Positions 50,357 to 59,512 are shown, numbered from the stretch's first letter. The stretch is 64,000 bases of DNA from Mucilaginibacter sp. SJ (GCF_028993635.1 NZ_CP118631.1:2418001-2482000); one strand, 5' to 3'. Notes: generated from the sequence alone by a model not told the origin. Translations and numbers: made by a program.

Positions 50357-52275
50357 TCTGTTTTATGATTAATAGGCGAATTGTCCAGGTTTAGCTTTCG
50401 ATATTGAAACAGATAGCTATAAGGCCGTTCTATCCCTGCAGATTGCTTTACAGCTGCATCAACCTGTGGACCGTTATTTTCCCATACATTGCCGGGACCA
50501 TTGGCATTTTTCAAGAATTTGTCTGCCGGGCACCAGTTGTTCTTTAGGGTGATGTATGATGATCCCTCGTCGGTATACAGGTAAAACCAATGCTGTGGAT
50601 CATGCGCGTAAGGCGCTTTGTAAATGCTATCCACATAGTTATCACTGATAACCGAACCGGGCTGTGCCGATAGGGTGTAGATGCCCGCCACATCATACAT
50701 ATTGCGGGCGTAATGGTGGATTTTATTAGCGATGATGTGATTATCGCTCATGGCGTTAACGGTCTTTGTCCAGCCCCAGCCCATGCTGATGCCGGTGTAG
50801 TTTACATCGCAAACCTCGTTATGTGTTATGCTGATGCCTTTAACATAGCCCGCGCCAATGCCTACGCTACCCCAGTCTTCGTTAGTAGCGTCAGTGATTA
50901 AATTATTGGTGATGGTATCATAGGTGCAGATCTCCCGTTTATCGGCTGGGTTGTAAGGCAGGTGCACCTCCTGTGCTTCGTCGGAGTACACACCGTCCAA
51001 TACCGCGGTGCCGCCGATATCTTTAAACAGGCTGCCTTTAACTGCATCATGGTGTGTGCCGCGCTGAAAATCCAAGCCGGTTGAGGCCATGTGTTCAAAA
51101 CCGCAAGCATTAAAGGTAATGTGCGAAGCGTAAGCCACCTCAACAGCAGCCTTTGGCCGGCCTACCCATGCCTGGTTTTCCAGCCCTTTTTTATCCGGCG
51201 TACCGGGAATTTTAAGCTTGTAAGCATCCAGCATATACATGCCAGCCTGATGCGGAACCAAGCCTTCTTTTGATGGCCGAAGCCAGCTGCTATGCTCAAA
51301 ACTGATATTTTTAAAGCCGATATAATTAACCGGGTTATCAATGGAGCCCTGCATTTTAACCAATGTTTCCAATTGCGGAACGGTTACGGTATCCGTTTGC
51401 AGATCTTCGCCCTTACGGGGGATGTAGTAAATTTTGTTAGTCTTACGATCATGATACCACTCGCCGGGTTTGTTTAAAAAGCTGATAGCATTGCTGAGAT
51501 AAAAAGCCGAGTTACCTGTTTTTTTGGAAAGCCAGGGTGCAGGCCAGGGGTGCTCTGACTGGATACGGCTTTCGGGCTGATAAAATGATAAGCGGGCGCT
51601 ATCGCCCATCACTTTAACAGCCTTAACCCGCAAAATGGCGATGGCCCACCACTGGTGAATAAACATCTCCATACCCTTAAAATGAGCGGTATCCGCCGAG
51701 GCCGACCATGGAATTACGCAGGATTGCGTTTTATGATCCCAGGAAAGGATGCGGTTCATCAAGGGGGCTTCTGTATCGCGGGCGCGCGTGGCCTTTTCAT
51801 TGTTCACCCAAAGCTGCCTGAATTGCAAAGGTTCATCGCCCATAACGAGGCCGTCGGCAACCCAAACTTTACCTTTGGCATCCGAAGGCAGGCCAGGAAC
51901 TGCAGTATTGACTTTTCGCCAACCACTTACTTTAATACCACCACTTAAAATAGTTTTACCTATGCCCTCACCTTCGATAATAGTCGGGCTATCGGCAGTA
52001 CCTGAATCTTCCGGGCGGATAAATAATGGTTCATCTAATCTGTAAATTCCGGCCGCGACTTTGATATAAATGCCACCTTTTATTGATGCATCGTTCAACC
52101 TCCTCAATTCACGGGCTTTCCTGATGGCCATAGCTATGGTGGCCAGTGGTTGCTCATGTGTACCTGCATCATTATCAGAACCTGCAGGTGATACCCAGAT
52201 TTCGGCCGCAAAGAGGCTATCTGTCAAAATAACATTTAACAGGAAGATCAAAAAAACTATGCGGCGGATATTCAT
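50353..52275 (-). CDS. Exported right-handed parallel beta-helix protein
   Basis: A 640-residue secreted protein. Signal peptide ending LFAAEIW near residue 24, then EIWVSPAGSDNDAGTHEQPLATIAMAIRKAREL, the usual opening of pectate-lyase-like beta-helices, and successive helix turns (ASHITFNACGFEHMASTGLDFQRG, NNLITDATNEDWGSVGIGAG, ISITHNEVCDVNYTGISMGWG). Large inserts and the DGVYSDE/HDPQHWFYLYTDEGSS segments resemble the GH141-like group of beta-helix enzymes, but a lyase or epimerase cannot be ruled out. First-half beta-sandwich at about 110-290. It sits in the operon between the exported epimerase-like and mutarotase-like genes. Confidence 0.82.
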   Translation of the reverse strand: MNIRRIVFLIFLLNVILTDSLFAAEIWVSPAGSDNDAGTHEQPLATIAMAIRKARELRRLNDASIKGGIYIKVAAGIYRLDEPLFIRPEDSGTADSPTIIEGEGIGKTILSGGIKVSGWRKVNTAVPGLPSDAKGKVWVADGLVMGDEPLQFRQLWVNNEKATRARDTEAPLMNRILSWDHKTQSCVIPWSASADTAHFKGMEMFIHQWWAIAILRVKAVKVMGDSARLSFYQPESRIQSEHPWPAPWLSKKTGNSAFYLSNAISFLNKPGEWYHDRKTNKIYYIPRKGEDLQTDTVTVPQLETLVKMQGSIDNPVNYIGFKNISFEHSSWLRPSKEGLVPHQAGMYMLDAYKLKIPGTPDKKGLENQAWVGRPKAAVEVAYASHITFNACGFEHMASTGLDFQRGTHHDAVKGSLFKDIGGTAVLDGVYSDEAQEVHLPYNPADKREICTYDTITNNLITDATNEDWGSVGIGAGYVKGISITHNEVCDVNYTGISMGWGWTKTVNAMSDNHIIANKIHHYARNMYDVAGIYTLSAQPGSVISDNYVDSIYKAPYAHDPQHWFYLYTDEGSSYITLKNNWCPADKFLKNANGPGNVWENNGPQVDAAVKQSAGIERPYSYLFQYRKLNLDNSPINHKTE

Positions 52276-52284
52276 TTACGTTAA

Positions 52285-53169
52285 TTACTTAGCCTGAAAA
52301 ATTGATTTTACGTATGAGGTATTGGCGCTGAAATTCCACTTAACGTTCCGTGGGTCTTTAGCATCGCGCGAGCGTTCAATCACCAGCCAGCCTGTCCAAC
52401 CCATTTTATCTAAAGTGGCTTTTACATGCTCCATGTTGATTTTAGGATCATTTTGCAGCCAAACGCCATCATCGTTAGTACAGTGGATCTGAATGATGTA
52501 TTTTTTACCCAATATCTGAAGCTCCTTATCCAGGTCGCGACCGTTTCTGATGGCGTTTTCAAAATTGAAATAGCTTTTGATGGCCGGCGAACCTATATCT
52601 TTCAATAGTTGCAGCTCGCCTTTGGCATCCAGCGCAGTTTCAATACCAATCACCACACCGGCCTTTTCGGCTATTTTGCCAACCTCCTTCAGACGGGAAA
52701 CTATAGCCGGACGCAGTTCAGGAAACTTCACCAGGTCACCTTTTATCCCCATCGGCAAAAAACCCACTTTAACGCCCATTTTGTTCATGGTATTGATACA
52801 ATCGGTAGCCGCTTTAATCGCGGTTGGCCGTTCGGCAAATGATTGGGCGAAGAAACCGGTCATACCCATCGAAGGGATTTCGAGGTTCAGTTCTTTCGCC
52901 TTGCTCAAAAACACTTTTCTGATCGAATCATTGGCCAGCTGGTTATCAAAAGTTTCCCGGTCACCAAGGCCGCCCATATCAACTTCAACCCCATCCGCCC
53001 CGATGTCTTTAGCCAGCTGAAAAGCGCCCAGCTTTTGCCGTTTAAGGATCATCAAATCAACCACCGCAACTTTATAGCGTTGCTTTGAAGTAGTTTGCGC
53101 AACCGCTGGCGAACCAAGGGCACACATCATTAATCCAATCCAAAAACCTGATATCAACCTGTATTTCAT
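52285..53169 (-). CDS. Exported sugar isomerase/epimerase-like TIM barrel
   Basis: A 294-residue protein of the xylose-isomerase-like (AP endonuclease 2) TIM-barrel family with an apparent signal peptide (MKYRLISGFWIGLMMCALGSPAVAQ). Metal-ligand motifs occur in order: GIETAL (Glu), SYFNFEN (Asn/Asp position), IQIHCTND (His) and LVIERSR (Glu). Such proteins isomerise or epimerise ketoses in the cytoplasm; export is unusual but common in Bacteroidota glycan loci. 9 nt after the esterase-side neighbour and 9 nt before the beta-helix gene, in the same direction. Substrate unknown. Confidence 0.85.
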   Translation of the reverse strand: MKYRLISGFWIGLMMCALGSPAVAQTTSKQRYKVAVVDLMILKRQKLGAFQLAKDIGADGVEVDMGGLGDRETFDNQLANDSIRKVFLSKAKELNLEIPSMGMTGFFAQSFAERPTAIKAATDCINTMNKMGVKVGFLPMGIKGDLVKFPELRPAIVSRLKEVGKIAEKAGVVIGIETALDAKGELQLLKDIGSPAIKSYFNFENAIRNGRDLDKELQILGKKYIIQIHCTNDDGVWLQNDPKINMEHVKATLDKMGWTGWLVIERSRDAKDPRNVKWNFSANTSYVKSIFQAK

Positions 53170-53172
53170 AAC

Positions 53173-54573
53173 TTATTTTTTTGTTGCCTGTGCAAATACT
53201 TTCTCTAACTGATCAAACCCTTTTATGGCATTGGCAGGGAGTTTTTCGCCCTTATCTCCAAATACATACATAGCAGACTCACTTTCGATGGTGACCTTTT
53301 TATCATCGAAATTGCCGCTGCTGTCTTTAATCTTATTAAGATCTAACCGAAAATTTTTTGCCACGAAAGCGTATAATGCAGCTCTTTTCGACGAACCGAA
53401 ATCATGCCCCTCATTAGGCAAATGCACATTCTCGACTTTGTCAGCAACTCCGTAGTAGCCGTACATTTTTTGGAGGTAAGGAAAATCATGTTCTGGCATA
53501 TTGGCTGTCCAGTCCTGCCCGTCGGAGATCAGGAGCTGAGGTCGGGGTGCTGCCATGGCCGCCAGTTCTACATTGTCGGTTCCGTTGCCGCATTGATGGA
53601 TAGGCATGCCGCTTTCGCAAGGGCATCCCCCATAAAAATAAGATGACACCGACACCACCGGCGCGCTCAGCTTGATCCGATCATCAACGGCGGTCATCAA
53701 AACTGTATGGCTTCCCCCGCCTGATCCGCCGCTGATGCCAACGCGTTCGGGATCGGTTTCTTTAAGTGAAAGCACATAATCCAATATCCGGATGGCGCCA
53801 AGTGCCTGGATAGTTTGCGCCAGGCTGCGGCGATGATCCTCATCCTTAAATTGCAGCAGGGATTCGCCCCAGGCAAAAAGATCATAACTGTAAGCCATCG
53901 CCCCCATCCGCGCCAGCGATGCACAACGGATCTGGCAATCGGCACGGTAACGCTGGTGCTCCCAATGTCCGTCTGGACTTAGTATCACAGGGATCTTGCC
54001 TTTTATTTTGGATGGTTTGTACAGCGAGCCATTGATGTACAAGCCGGGCAAAATTTCAATAGCGATATTCTCGACTGTGTAACCCTCAAAAGTCCTTTTT
54101 GGCGTGATGATTGGTTTTGAAGCAGGTTTAGCAGGCAGAGGTAATAACTCCAAAGCTTTGTAGAGCTCCGGTTTTAATATGGCCTTGCGTTGCTCCCAGG
54201 TGTCACGGTCATGATATTGGGCGGCTATCCTGTCAAGCTCCTTCCAGCCGTCGCTTACCGACCAGCGGAAGTATTCGTACTCTTTTAACTTATACCTGCC
54301 GGGAGCTTCTTTATTCACTTTCAAATCAAGCGGGGTAAGAATATTAGCCAGCGTAGTATCCACATTGGGCCTGAAACGCCATTGCGCGTAGTTAACCCAT
54401 TTACCATCAACCTGGGTGGCGGTGTATTTGATCTTTACATGGTATTTATCCTGCACCTCATCAAGTACCTCCTTCAGGGTTTTCCTGTACATGGCATCGG
54501 TAGTTTGCTGCGCATGAGTGTCAAAACTTATTGCTGTAAAGCAGATTACCAGTGTATGGATCAGTTTTTTCAT
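53173..54573 (-). CDS. STN-domain-fused alpha/beta hydrolase (esterase)
   Basis: A 466-residue exported protein. Signal peptide MKKLIHTLVICFTAISFDTHAQ. Residues about 28-99 (KTLKEVLDEVQDKYHVKIKYTATQVDGKWVNY...LANILTPLDLKVNKEAPGRYKLK) look like an STN/secretin short domain, normally found at the N terminus of signalling TonB receptors. The rest is an alpha/beta hydrolase: VILSPDGHWEH, overlapping GxSxG motifs GISGGSGGGS (Ser281 or Ser284), DGQDWTANMPEHD and NEGHDFG (His). The PCESGMPIHQCGNG loop resembles acetyl- or glucuronoyl-esterase-like families. First gene of the 54573-38118 operon. Confidence 0.82.
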   Translation of the reverse strand: MKKLIHTLVICFTAISFDTHAQQTTDAMYRKTLKEVLDEVQDKYHVKIKYTATQVDGKWVNYAQWRFRPNVDTTLANILTPLDLKVNKEAPGRYKLKEYEYFRWSVSDGWKELDRIAAQYHDRDTWEQRKAILKPELYKALELLPLPAKPASKPIITPKRTFEGYTVENIAIEILPGLYINGSLYKPSKIKGKIPVILSPDGHWEHQRYRADCQIRCASLARMGAMAYSYDLFAWGESLLQFKDEDHRRSLAQTIQALGAIRILDYVLSLKETDPERVGISGGSGGGSHTVLMTAVDDRIKLSAPVVSVSSYFYGGCPCESGMPIHQCGNGTDNVELAAMAAPRPQLLISDGQDWTANMPEHDFPYLQKMYGYYGVADKVENVHLPNEGHDFGSSKRAALYAFVAKNFRLDLNKIKDSSGNFDDKKVTIESESAMYVFGDKGEKLPANAIKGFDQLEKVFAQATKK

Positions 54574-54586
54574 TGTTCTATTTTTT

Positions 54587-54666
54587 GTAGAGACGCATCA
54601 CATGCGTCTCCCGTGTACCAGTCATATTCGCTTATCCTAAAGGAGACGCATGTGACGCGTCTCTAC
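54587..54666. repeat. Nested inverted repeat (GAGACGCAT family)
   Basis: 80-nt element: 25-nt arms GTAGAGACGCATCACATGCG... and its complement with one mismatch, 30 nt apart. Each arm is itself palindromic (GAGACGCAT-CAC-ATGCGTCTC). It begins 14 nt upstream of the esterase start codon, in the expected promoter region. Confidence 0.9.
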
Positions 54667-54681
54667 ATACCGTATTTTCAC

Positions 54682-54734
54682 CGTCCCATCAGGGTCTCTC
54701 GCAGAGGACCCTGATGTATACGCCATGCAAATTC
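54682..54734. repeat. Dispersed palindromic repeat, copy d
   Basis: Reverse-complement copy of the 53-nt element at 21131-21183 (4 mismatches), with a better palindrome (TCAGGGTCTCTCGCAGAGGA then CCCTGA). Confidence 0.88.
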
Positions 54735-54748
54735 ACTCTTCACACAGG

Positions 54749-54826
54749 GCTGTCACCCTGAGCCTGTCGAAGGGTCGCGCGTAAAGGCCCGCCCACCATG
54801 CTTCGAGGGCCTCAGCATGACACCCG
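54749..54826. repeat. CCCTGAGCCTGTCGAAGGG-type inverted repeat
   Basis: Imperfect inverted repeat TGTCACCCTGAGCCTGTCGA... / ...TTCGAGGGCCTCAGCATGACA. This TGTCA..CTGAG..GTCGAAG type is a widespread dispersed bacterial repeat. With the two preceding elements it fills the whole gap 54574-54870, leaving no room for a gene. Confidence 0.75.
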
Positions 54827-54870
54827 GTTTACTTATCAACCGAGTTGCCTAATGATACTATCCTCACTCC

Positions 54871-56025
54871 TTACAAATCCTTAGTCTCCCCCGACGGTAC
54901 CGGCGGCGTATAACCATCAACCTTAGGCCAAATGCCATCCTTTATTTCTTTCAATTCCAATTTCGACGGATCAATAACCACATGTTTTATCTTTTGCCTG
55001 CGCCAGGTGTAAACCACATGCACCATCCCATCCGAAGTTTGGATAACCGATGGATAGGAATACTGGCTGATAGGTGAATCCTCCAGGATCGACGCTGCGT
55101 ACCACGTAATACCATCTTTAGAAACAGCCACATTCAACGGCGTACGTGCGCCCTTTGCCAGGTTTCCCGGGGGCAAAACGTGGTTATAAACCAATAGCTG
55201 CCTGCCGTCTTTCAAGGTCACTGCATCGGTACCGGAATTGTTATTCGGCAGACTGGTCTTTTCCAAAGGTGACCATGTTTGTCCGCCATCCTTAGACCAT
55301 GTGCTTAGTATAGCCCTGTTTTGACTGCGGCAAAGCGCCTGCAGCCTACCGTCTTTATAAGTTAAAATACTTGGCTGGATGGCTTTCAGGTCTTTACCAT
55401 CGCTGATTGGGCCGATCATTGCCCAGTTTTTACCAAAATCTTTGGTGGCCTCAAAATGCACCTGCCAGGCTTTGCCCTCGGTACTCACCGGACTTAACAG
55501 CGTACCATTTTTCAACAACACCGGTTTGTTTTTGATTGGGCCTAAAAAGTCATTAGGCAAAGCCTTTTGCTCCGACCAGGTGATGCCCCCGTCTTTAGAT
55601 GTTTTTACAAAACCTTTCCACTTTGCCGGGCTTGGGCCTATTTTATAATAAAGCTGCAATTCGCCTTTGGGCACCTGGTACAATACCGGGTTCCAGCAGG
55701 CATAGCGTAAAGTATCGTTCTGAATGCCATTCGCCACATTAATGCCTTCCGCCCATTTGCCATCAACAAAACGACTTACCCAAATACAAACATCGGGATT
55801 ACGTTCTTTGGTGCCGCCAAACCACGAAGCCACTAAACCTGTTGGTGTTTCGGCAATGCTTGCGGCGTGGCACTCAGGGTACGGCGCTTTATCGTAAATA
55901 AATTCATCTTTTATGATCCCTTTTCGCCATGGATTATGCTGCGCGAACAATTCTCCACTAAAAAGCAGTGAGTTTAACGCTATAAATAATCCCTTTCTTG
56001 CCATCTTCCTTATTTTGTAATTCAT
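54871..56025 (-). CDS. Sialidase-like (BNR repeat) six-bladed propeller hydrolase
   Basis: A 384-residue exported protein. Signal peptide through GELFAQ (about residue 28). Conserved opening YPECHAASIAETPTGLVASWFGGTKERNPDVCIWVSR and several Asp-box/BNR motifs (TSKDGGITWSEQ, TKDFGKNWA, SKDGGQTWSP, SKDGITWYA), as in the GH33-like BNR_2 family. Bacterial members in pectin loci are usually labelled exo-alpha-sialidase without proof. In a rhamnogalacturonan context other 2-keto-3-deoxy acids or rhamnose linkages are more likely than sialic acid. Last gene of the right-hand operon, 4 nt after DUF3826. Confidence 0.87.
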   Translation of the reverse strand: MNYKIRKMARKGLFIALNSLLFSGELFAQHNPWRKGIIKDEFIYDKAPYPECHAASIAETPTGLVASWFGGTKERNPDVCIWVSRFVDGKWAEGINVANGIQNDTLRYACWNPVLYQVPKGELQLYYKIGPSPAKWKGFVKTSKDGGITWSEQKALPNDFLGPIKNKPVLLKNGTLLSPVSTEGKAWQVHFEATKDFGKNWAMIGPISDGKDLKAIQPSILTYKDGRLQALCRSQNRAILSTWSKDGGQTWSPLEKTSLPNNNSGTDAVTLKDGRQLLVYNHVLPPGNLAKGARTPLNVAVSKDGITWYAASILEDSPISQYSYPSVIQTSDGMVHVVYTWRRQKIKHVVIDPSKLELKEIKDGIWPKVDGYTPPVPSGETKDL

Positions 56026-56029
56026 TGTT

Positions 56030-56740
56030 TTAGTTCAATTTTTTGGCAGCGTCAGCAGCTTTCTTAGCTTTCACCGATTCAACATAAGCCTTAAAAAGCT
56101 GTTGCCAGTTGCGGCCATTAGTATTAAGATATTGCTCGTTTTTGGTCTTGTAGATCTCGAAAATGGCCGATACCTGTTTGATGTTTTTAAAATCGACGGC
56201 CTGCTCGCGGGCCTGTTTCAGATTAGCAAGAATTGTGGCTTCTTCAACAGGTGTCAGATCCGGAACAATCGCTTTATAACCGGCCAGCGTAAAGGCTACC
56301 TTGCCAATGGTGTATTTATCCAATATGGTTTCAACCTGCTCACCGGTTAAATCCGCCCGTAATCCGGTCATCAGGTTTTCATGTACCGATTTTGGCAGCG
56401 AAGAGTTTATGATGATCTGCCTGTCCATTGTGCTTAATGCTTTCCCAGTAGCCGGATCGATACCTGCCGGCACAGCTTCATACGAATGGCTGTTATTCCA
56501 GTCGCGGATGGCTTTAAGATGGGTTGCGATTATATTTTTTACACGCGTAGCCTTCGCCGTATCAGTAAGCGATAAGGAGGCAACCCAATCCGTAGCTTTC
56601 TTTTCCACCTCAGCATCGGCTTTGGCCTTGGCTTCGGGAGATTGGGCTGTTTTAGTTACCTGTTGTTGCTGGGCTTTCAACGTGCCCGACAGCGACAGTA
56701 AAACTATCATCATAGCACTCGCCATGTTTAATTTTTTCAT
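56030..56740 (-). CDS. DUF3826 exported protein
   Basis: A 236-residue exported all-helical protein. Signal peptide MKKLNMASAMMIVLLSLSGTLKAQ followed by a charged linker, then the DUF3826 body (ATDWVASLSLTDTAKATRVKNIIATHLKAIRDWNNSH, LTGEQVETILDKYTIGKVAFTLAGYKAIVPDLT, YLNTNGRNWQQLFKAYVE). This family has no known function but recurs beside rhamnosidases and pectin-lyase genes in Bacteroidota. 4 nt upstream of the sialidase-like gene and 12 nt downstream of GH78, so it is part of that operon. Confidence 0.88.
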   Translation of the reverse strand: MKKLNMASAMMIVLLSLSGTLKAQQQQVTKTAQSPEAKAKADAEVEKKATDWVASLSLTDTAKATRVKNIIATHLKAIRDWNNSHSYEAVPAGIDPATGKALSTMDRQIIINSSLPKSVHENLMTGLRADLTGEQVETILDKYTIGKVAFTLAGYKAIVPDLTPVEEATILANLKQAREQAVDFKNIKQVSAIFEIYKTKNEQYLNTNGRNWQQLFKAYVESVKAKKAADAAKKLN

Positions 56741-56752
56741 ATCAATGTTGGT

Positions 56753-59509
56753 TTAATATTTTACTTCAAAATCATAGTCACCAGAGCCAATGCTGAGCAC
56801 CGCTCTCCCGTTCTCCATCTTTATCGCTTTAATTTCTTTTATAGCTGATATTTTCTTCCCGCCCTCGGTTACTTCATCCATATATTTTGCAGGCACATAA
56901 ACCAGTGCCGAACTGTTTGGCGGTACGGTAACATGCCAGTTAAAACTGCTTTTGGTATTGGTATAATTGCTTTTCACAGTGCCATAGGCTGTTTGGTACG
57001 AAGCGTTAACACTATTCAAACCATTAATAATCGCCGGCTCCATAACCAGTTGCTTAAAGCCTGCGTTAACCGTTTTTATCCCGGCTGCGTCCTGGTAAAA
57101 CCAGGCAATCAGATCGCCCAGCAGCATGATATGGTTACGTGAATTCATGGCCGGATTAGCGGTATCGCCGTTCCATAACTCCCAAATAGTAGTAGCTCCC
57201 CTATCGGCCATATAACCCCAGCTTGGGTATGAAGTGTTAGATGCAATCTTCCAGGCCAGATCGGGGCGACCAAATTCGGCAATTCCGCGCATGAGCCATT
57301 GGGTACCGACTACACCGGTACTTATATGATCATGTGCCTCGTTGATCTTAGCGACTATGTTTCTAAATACAGCCTGTTTATTGGCAGATGATGTGATCCC
57401 GAAATACAATGGCAACAGGTTGGCGGTAACCGTATTGTTGCTGTATTTTGATGTGCTTTTATCAAAGTATTTATCATTAAATGCTTTGCCTACATTTTGT
57501 TGCATGGCAGCAAAAAACTTTACATCAGCAGATTTGTGTAGCATACCGGCAAACTTTTCCATCAAGCCAGATAAGTGATAGTAATAGGCTGTGGCAATCA
57601 GTTGCCCATCGGTATTTAATGATGAATCTTTGGCATGGATCAGTTCCAATGATTCGGGCGGTACACACCAATCACCATATTTATCTTTGGTGACGATGTT
57701 ATTTTTCATGTACTTAACCCGCATATAATCCATCCATTTTTTCATGGAGGCATAGTGCTTTTCAATGGGGGCTTTATCGGCAAACTGGCGGTAAAGCATA
57801 TCAGCCACCAGGATATAAGTGCCGGGCCAGGTCATGTTATCGCTATAATAATTCCAGTAAGCGGGCGCTACATCGGGGATGGCACCATCCGGCTTTTGCG
57901 ATTGCGCTATATCATCCAGCCACTTGGCGTAGAAATTTCCATTGGCAAACACAAAGCTTTCACCAAGTGAACCTACCGCCCTATCACCCAGCCAGGGCAT
58001 GCGTTCATTACGCTGCGGGCAATCTACAGGCATACCTTTATAATTGCTCAGCATCCCCCAATAAGCATTATGATAGATTTTGTTGACGATGGCGTTAGAT
58101 GTTTCAAAACGGCCGATAGTTGGCAAGGCATCGTAAACTACCTGTCCTTCAAAATCGGCTAATTCAGGTTTACCAGGATAGCCGCTGATCTCCACATACC
58201 TGAAACCGTGATATACAAACACCGGGTGCCAGGTTTCTTCAGCTCCACCTTTCAGCATATATACATCGGTTACTTTGGCATCGCGGAGATTAGCTATATA
58301 AAGCTCATTATTGGGCTGCAGTGTTTCGGCATAACGGAGAGTTATTTTATCGCCCCGGTTCCCTTTCACCCGCATCTGCAACCAGCCCGCCATATTTTGC
58401 CCCAGATCCAGGATCCATACATCTTTGTTAAGCTGATTGATGCTGACAGGTTTGATGGTATCCATCACCCTGATCGGCTCGTTCATCTGCGCGTCAAGCT
58501 TACCGCCGGGTGCCTGCACCAGTTCGGCTTTAAGCCATTGGCTGTCATTGAAACCGGGTTGATCCCATCCAGCAAACTCTTTAGTGGCGTCGTATTCTTC
58601 ACCGTCATACTCGTTATTGGTACGGATAGGGCCATCGGCAGTAAAATGCCAGTTGTCATCGCTTACGATGGTTTGTTTGGTTCCGTCGGTATATTCCACC
58701 TCCAGTTGCAACAGCATTTTGGGGAAACCAAATTCTTTGATCTTTTTGGGCTTGTACTTTGGCCGCATGGTAAAATACCGGCCATTGCCTAATACCGTTC
58801 CGATTGCGTTATTACCCTGTTTCAGATAAGCGGTAACATCAAAGGTGTTGTACTTAACAGATTCTGTGTAGTCGGTAGGAGCCTGGGCCAAAACCTGATC
58901 GCCAATCATTTGTCCATTTATATACAACTCATAATGACCCAAACCAACTATGTAAGCCGTGGCGCGTTTGATGGTTTTGTTTAAACTAAACCCGCGGCGA
59001 TAATACCGGGCCGAAAGGCGCGAAAACTTAGACACGCTATCCCAGGAAAAACCACGGTCACAGCCTATCCATTTAGCTTTCCAATCGGTGGGGTGTAAAA
59101 GACCGGTGCTCCACAAAGCGGGTTTGCTCCAATTGCTTACACCTTTGTTTGTCCATACCCTGACTTTCCAATAACATGCCGCACGGCTCTCCAGGGGTTT
59201 GCCCGCGTAGCTGATCATGATGGATTCAGCGGAGTTTATTTTGTGCGAATCCCACAGATCGCCTTGCCCAGATGTTAGCTTTTCGGGAGTTGAGGCTACC
59301 AGGATTTGATAAGCTACCTGGTTGATATTCCGGACATCGCCGGTGATTTGCCAGCTCAATCGTGGTTTACCGGTGCCGATGCCTAACGGATCATTCAGCA
59401 TTTCGCATTTCAGGTTTTGCAAACCGATACGGCCATCCGCATAGCAATTGCCCAGGCAGGTTAAAATAACCGCTGTAGCCAAGCTTATATGTGCAAACAA
59501 CCTTTTCAT
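56753..59509 (-). CDS. GH78 alpha-L-rhamnosidase
   Basis: A 918-residue exported enzyme with complete canonical GH78 layout. Signal peptide ending NCYADG near residue 25; fibronectin-like domain (LQNLKCEMLNDPLGIGTGKPRLSWQ); N-terminal domain (RYYRRGFSLNKTIKRATAYIVGLGHYELYINGQMIGDQVLAQAPTDY); concanavalin-like domain; six-hairpin catalytic domain with DCPQRNERMPWLGDRA (the presumed acid Glu in NERMPW); and a C-terminal beta-domain. It should remove terminal alpha-L-rhamnose. 3 nt after the GH2 stop and 12 nt before DUF3826. Confidence 0.95.
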   Translation of the reverse strand: MKRLFAHISLATAVILTCLGNCYADGRIGLQNLKCEMLNDPLGIGTGKPRLSWQITGDVRNINQVAYQILVASTPEKLTSGQGDLWDSHKINSAESIMISYAGKPLESRAACYWKVRVWTNKGVSNWSKPALWSTGLLHPTDWKAKWIGCDRGFSWDSVSKFSRLSARYYRRGFSLNKTIKRATAYIVGLGHYELYINGQMIGDQVLAQAPTDYTESVKYNTFDVTAYLKQGNNAIGTVLGNGRYFTMRPKYKPKKIKEFGFPKMLLQLEVEYTDGTKQTIVSDDNWHFTADGPIRTNNEYDGEEYDATKEFAGWDQPGFNDSQWLKAELVQAPGGKLDAQMNEPIRVMDTIKPVSINQLNKDVWILDLGQNMAGWLQMRVKGNRGDKITLRYAETLQPNNELYIANLRDAKVTDVYMLKGGAEETWHPVFVYHGFRYVEISGYPGKPELADFEGQVVYDALPTIGRFETSNAIVNKIYHNAYWGMLSNYKGMPVDCPQRNERMPWLGDRAVGSLGESFVFANGNFYAKWLDDIAQSQKPDGAIPDVAPAYWNYYSDNMTWPGTYILVADMLYRQFADKAPIEKHYASMKKWMDYMRVKYMKNNIVTKDKYGDWCVPPESLELIHAKDSSLNTDGQLIATAYYYHLSGLMEKFAGMLHKSADVKFFAAMQQNVGKAFNDKYFDKSTSKYSNNTVTANLLPLYFGITSSANKQAVFRNIVAKINEAHDHISTGVVGTQWLMRGIAEFGRPDLAWKIASNTSYPSWGYMADRGATTIWELWNGDTANPAMNSRNHIMLLGDLIAWFYQDAAGIKTVNAGFKQLVMEPAIINGLNSVNASYQTAYGTVKSNYTNTKSSFNWHVTVPPNSSALVYVPAKYMDEVTEGGKKISAIKEIKAIKMENGRAVLSIGSGDYDFEVKY

Positions 59510-59512
59510 CCG

